In this document: positions 23,370 to 25,233 of the stretch, in pieces
Layout of the letters: every line of letters starts with the position of its first letter
Position numbering within the stretch: the stretch's first letter is position 1
Assembly (NCBI GenBank): GCA_002352055.1
Contig: DEHS01000086.1
Span: 1,678-26,910, forward strand
Length of the DNA stretch: 25,233 nt
Source of the DNA: Legionellaceae bacterium UBA2794
GTDB taxonomy: Bacteria; Pseudomonadota; Gammaproteobacteria; Legionellales; Legionellaceae
Direction: 5' to 3'
The notes under the pieces: generated by a model
Seen by the model: the letters and a program-made list of their open reading frames with translations, nothing else
Databases searched by the model: none
Told to the model about the DNA's origin: nothing
Program-made: the position numbers and the translations under genes

Positions 23370-23371
23370 AA

Positions 23372-23827
23372 ATGCCTGATCTTAGTCATGAAGCATCCGC
23401 TAAATACTGGTTTGAGTACCTGGATCCTATGATTTACCGGGTCATAACATTCATGGAAAGTGTGGAAGATTGGACTCTGGATGGAAATCCTGAATTTGAA
23501 GAAGCAATGGAGCAACTAGGCAATGAGCTGGATGATATTGAAAAGCTTGATTTAGGACTTTTAGCCGAAGAAGAAAAATTTATCCGTATCGTTGGAAATA
23601 TCAAATCAGGCAGAGGATTACGCCTCCTGCAAGCCATTGATACCGTCCACCCTGGCAGCGCATCAAGAGTTTTGATTCATGCTGAAGAAACAAGTATTGG
23701 CAGCTTTGATCCCGCGGGTTTCTTTTTAAAACGAAATATTGTATTTGAACGTTTACGATTATTATCGCGAGTTTTTTGTCAATACCGCCTAAAACTTGTT
23801 TTACGTGCACTTGAAGGGGATGAATAA
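23372..23827 (+). CDS. icmW: Dot/Icm effector adaptor IcmW
   Basis: Small acidic cytosolic protein, 151 aa, the same length as L. pneumophila IcmW. IcmW pairs with IcmS as a chaperone/adaptor that brings a subset of effectors to the DotL coupling complex. Recognised from MPDLSHEASAKYWFEYLDP at the start, the acidic middle (EEAMEQLGNELDDIEKLDL), and AEETSIGSFDPAGFFLKRN in the C-terminal half. No membrane segment or signal. AAGAG precedes the ATG. Its stop is directly followed by the icmX start with no gap. icmS is not in this window. Confidence 0.96.
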   Translation: MPDLSHEASAKYWFEYLDPMIYRVITFMESVEDWTLDGNPEFEEAMEQLGNELDDIEKLDLGLLAEEEKFIRIVGNIKSGRGLRLLQAIDTVHPGSASRVLIHAEETSIGSFDPAGFFLKRNIVFERLRLLSRVFCQYRLKLVLRALEGDE

Positions 23828-25195
23828 ATGAGATTTTTGTCACGATTTGCTCTTGTAAACATACTATGTCTTAGCATTTCTCCCGCTATAGCGGATCCTT
23901 TACTTGGGGAGAGTTCAACCAATCAAAATAACAGCAGCAGCAATCAGGATCTGGTCGAATATTTACAAAACCTTGGGAGCTACCTGGGTTATGATTTAAC
24001 TCAAAACCCTACTGAAACCGGAACGGTCAGCCAAGAACTATTAAATTTGCCGATTACCTCCCTCGCTGAAAATTTTGTATTCAGTACTTTTTTTGGGGCG
24101 ATACCGGTTGCAATATTATCAGGTAATACTCAGTTTCAGTTCTTACCCAACAGTGCAGCAGGTGCGAGCACTATAAACAATATGGCCAATGCCACATATA
24201 ATCTGCAGAATTTTTCAACTCCAGGGGGTCAACAGAGCGCTACCGTTACTGTAAGCCCTTTGATTGACCAACAGCAATATCAACAAGATCCAGTGAGCCA
24301 GGCCGTTTTAAATATTCTCGGTACGCCTGATTCGAGCTATTGTACTAACCCGGATGGCAGTTTTCAAAACCCTTGCAATCCGCCATCATTTCCTAATGCA
24401 GTCATTTCTCAATCACAAGTCATGGCGAATGTAATTGGGCCTTTGCCTTCTCCTGCCTTGCAGTTTTTAACTTATAACTACAATCAGCAATTAATAGGTC
24501 AACTCAACAGTAACTCCTTACTTGCTCCCTTGTTCTTCACCACCAACAATGCACAGTCGACTACAGGAAGTGCTAACCCAAATGCACAAAACCCAGGACT
24601 GACCGCACAGAACCAGGCGCAGCAAGCCGCGAATTTTATCCGTTATGTTTCAGGCTCCGTATCGCCTACTCCTCTACCTAAACAAAGTGACTATCAAAAT
24701 CTCTTTTTGCAGGCCTTACCTCCCTCTGGAACCAAAGTAGATCCTGCGAAACAAGCACAAGCCCAAACCGCATTAACTAATTATTTCACAAGCTTACGAA
24801 TTTATGCGGCGCAAAGCTCAGTCGGTCTGGGAAACCTTTATTACATCTTGTCTCGAAGACTGCCCCAAACCCCATCCGGCGATGGTAATGCTACAAGCCA
24901 GGCTTTAAGTGAATTTAATATGGCAACCTGGAGATTATTTAATCCTAAAGCCGGTGATAGTGGTGGTACAGGCACAGCCAGCAAACAGTGGGTAGATGGA
25001 ATTAATGCAGCATCCCCCGCCACCGTGCAAAAAGAAATCGCGGTTTTGCTCGCTGAAATTAATTATCAAATGTATCTGGACCGCCAAATTCAAGAGCGAA
25101 TTTTATTCACTAACAGCGTAATGCTCATGCAAAATACCAAAGCAGCACAACCGACTGCTGATTTTACCAATCAGCCAGATACCCCTCAAAATTAG
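23828..25195 (+). CDS. icmX: Dot/Icm periplasmic protein IcmX
   Basis: Exported Dot/Icm component, 455 aa against about 466 in L. pneumophila. An N-terminal signal peptide is clear: MRFLSRFALVNILCLSISPAIA, with cleavage probable before DPLLG. After it come Asn/Gln/Ser-rich low-complexity stretches (NQNNSSSNQD, later a Q/N/A-rich part near residue 250) and two cysteines in YCTNPDGSFQNPCNPP. No catalytic motif. It forms one transcription unit with icmW, starting immediately after its stop. In L. pneumophila IcmX is required for pore formation and intracellular growth. Its gene is followed after about 12 bp by a repeat arm at the window edge. Confidence 0.94.
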   Translation: MRFLSRFALVNILCLSISPAIADPLLGESSTNQNNSSSNQDLVEYLQNLGSYLGYDLTQNPTETGTVSQELLNLPITSLAENFVFSTFFGAIPVAILSGNTQFQFLPNSAAGASTINNMANATYNLQNFSTPGGQQSATVTVSPLIDQQQYQQDPVSQAVLNILGTPDSSYCTNPDGSFQNPCNPPSFPNAVISQSQVMANVIGPLPSPALQFLTYNYNQQLIGQLNSNSLLAPLFFTTNNAQSTTGSANPNAQNPGLTAQNQAQQAANFIRYVSGSVSPTPLPKQSDYQNLFLQALPPSGTKVDPAKQAQAQTALTNYFTSLRIYAAQSSVGLGNLYYILSRRLPQTPSGDGNATSQALSEFNMATWRLFNPKAGDSGGTGTASKQWVDGINAASPATVQKEIAVLLAEINYQMYLDRQIQERILFTNSVMLMQNTKAAQPTADFTNQPDTPQN

Positions 25196-25206
25196 TCCAA
25201 TCGCTG

Positions 25207-25233
25207 GAACTCCCGTAATACGACTTCGTCTAT
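25207..25233. repeat. Partial arm of the 98-bp repeat family, cut by the window end
   Basis: AACTCCCGTAATACGACTTCGTCTAT closely resembles the right arm of the element at 4739-4764, including the identical 10-nt loop CGACTTCGTC. The second half of the stem lies outside the window, so length and orientation cannot be determined. Confidence 0.7.

Overview
The window is AT-rich chromosomal DNA from a Legionella species, most likely not L. pneumophila. The strongest evidence is the right end, which encodes DotA, IcmV, IcmW and IcmX, four components of the Dot/Icm type IVB secretion system, in the divergent icmV-dotA / icmW-icmX arrangement typical of Legionella. A complete Entner-Doudoroff glucose cluster and a pair of Pht-type MFS transporters beside thymidine kinase fit the same genus. 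The species guess is an inference from gene order as I remember it, because dotA here is followed by dsbB and cytochrome oxidase assembly genes.

Left part (1-4.6 kb, + strand): tdk, two tandem paralogous MFS transporters and deoB, tightly spaced. This looks like a nucleoside (thymidine) uptake and salvage unit: import, phosphorylation by Tdk, and use of the sugar phosphate by DeoB. It ends in two tandem 98-bp inverted-repeat elements (4678-4880). The window ends inside what looks like another arm of the same repeat family, just after icmX.

Centre-left (4.9-12.0 kb, - strand): zwf, pgl, edd, glk, eda and a sugar porter in one closely packed operon. Together they import glucose, phosphorylate it and split it to pyruvate and glyceraldehyde 3-phosphate by the Entner-Doudoroff route. 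The 730 bp upstream of zwf hold no gene I can support. They are filled with repeats: three GC-rich palindromes (two inside a 128-bp tandem duplication), an AT-rich 23-nt direct repeat, and a tandem 19-mer enclosed by a 9-bp inverted repeat.

Centre (12.7-14.5 kb): a SugE/Gdx-type SMR exporter (-), a small HTH regulator (+) and a RimK-type glutamate ligase (-).

Centre-right (14.7-19.5 kb): a cytochrome c oxidase assembly operon on the - strand, in transcription order SURF1, a membrane-anchored SCO-like protein, CtaA, CtaB and SCO1. A DUF2909 membrane protein, a 52-aa membrane peptide and a DsbB variant face the other way. The oxidase subunit genes themselves are not in the window.

Right (19.7-25.2 kb): dotA and icmV (-), divergent from icmW and icmX (+), with a short shared promoter region that carries a candidate CpxR box.

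I see no CRISPR array, transposase, tRNA, rRNA or obviously novel defence or mobile system. The leads most worth checking are the SCO-like protein that keeps a CxxxC...H copper-site pattern, the DsbB variant without a second cysteine pair, the ATGA-coupled small membrane ORF in front of it, and the two repeat families.
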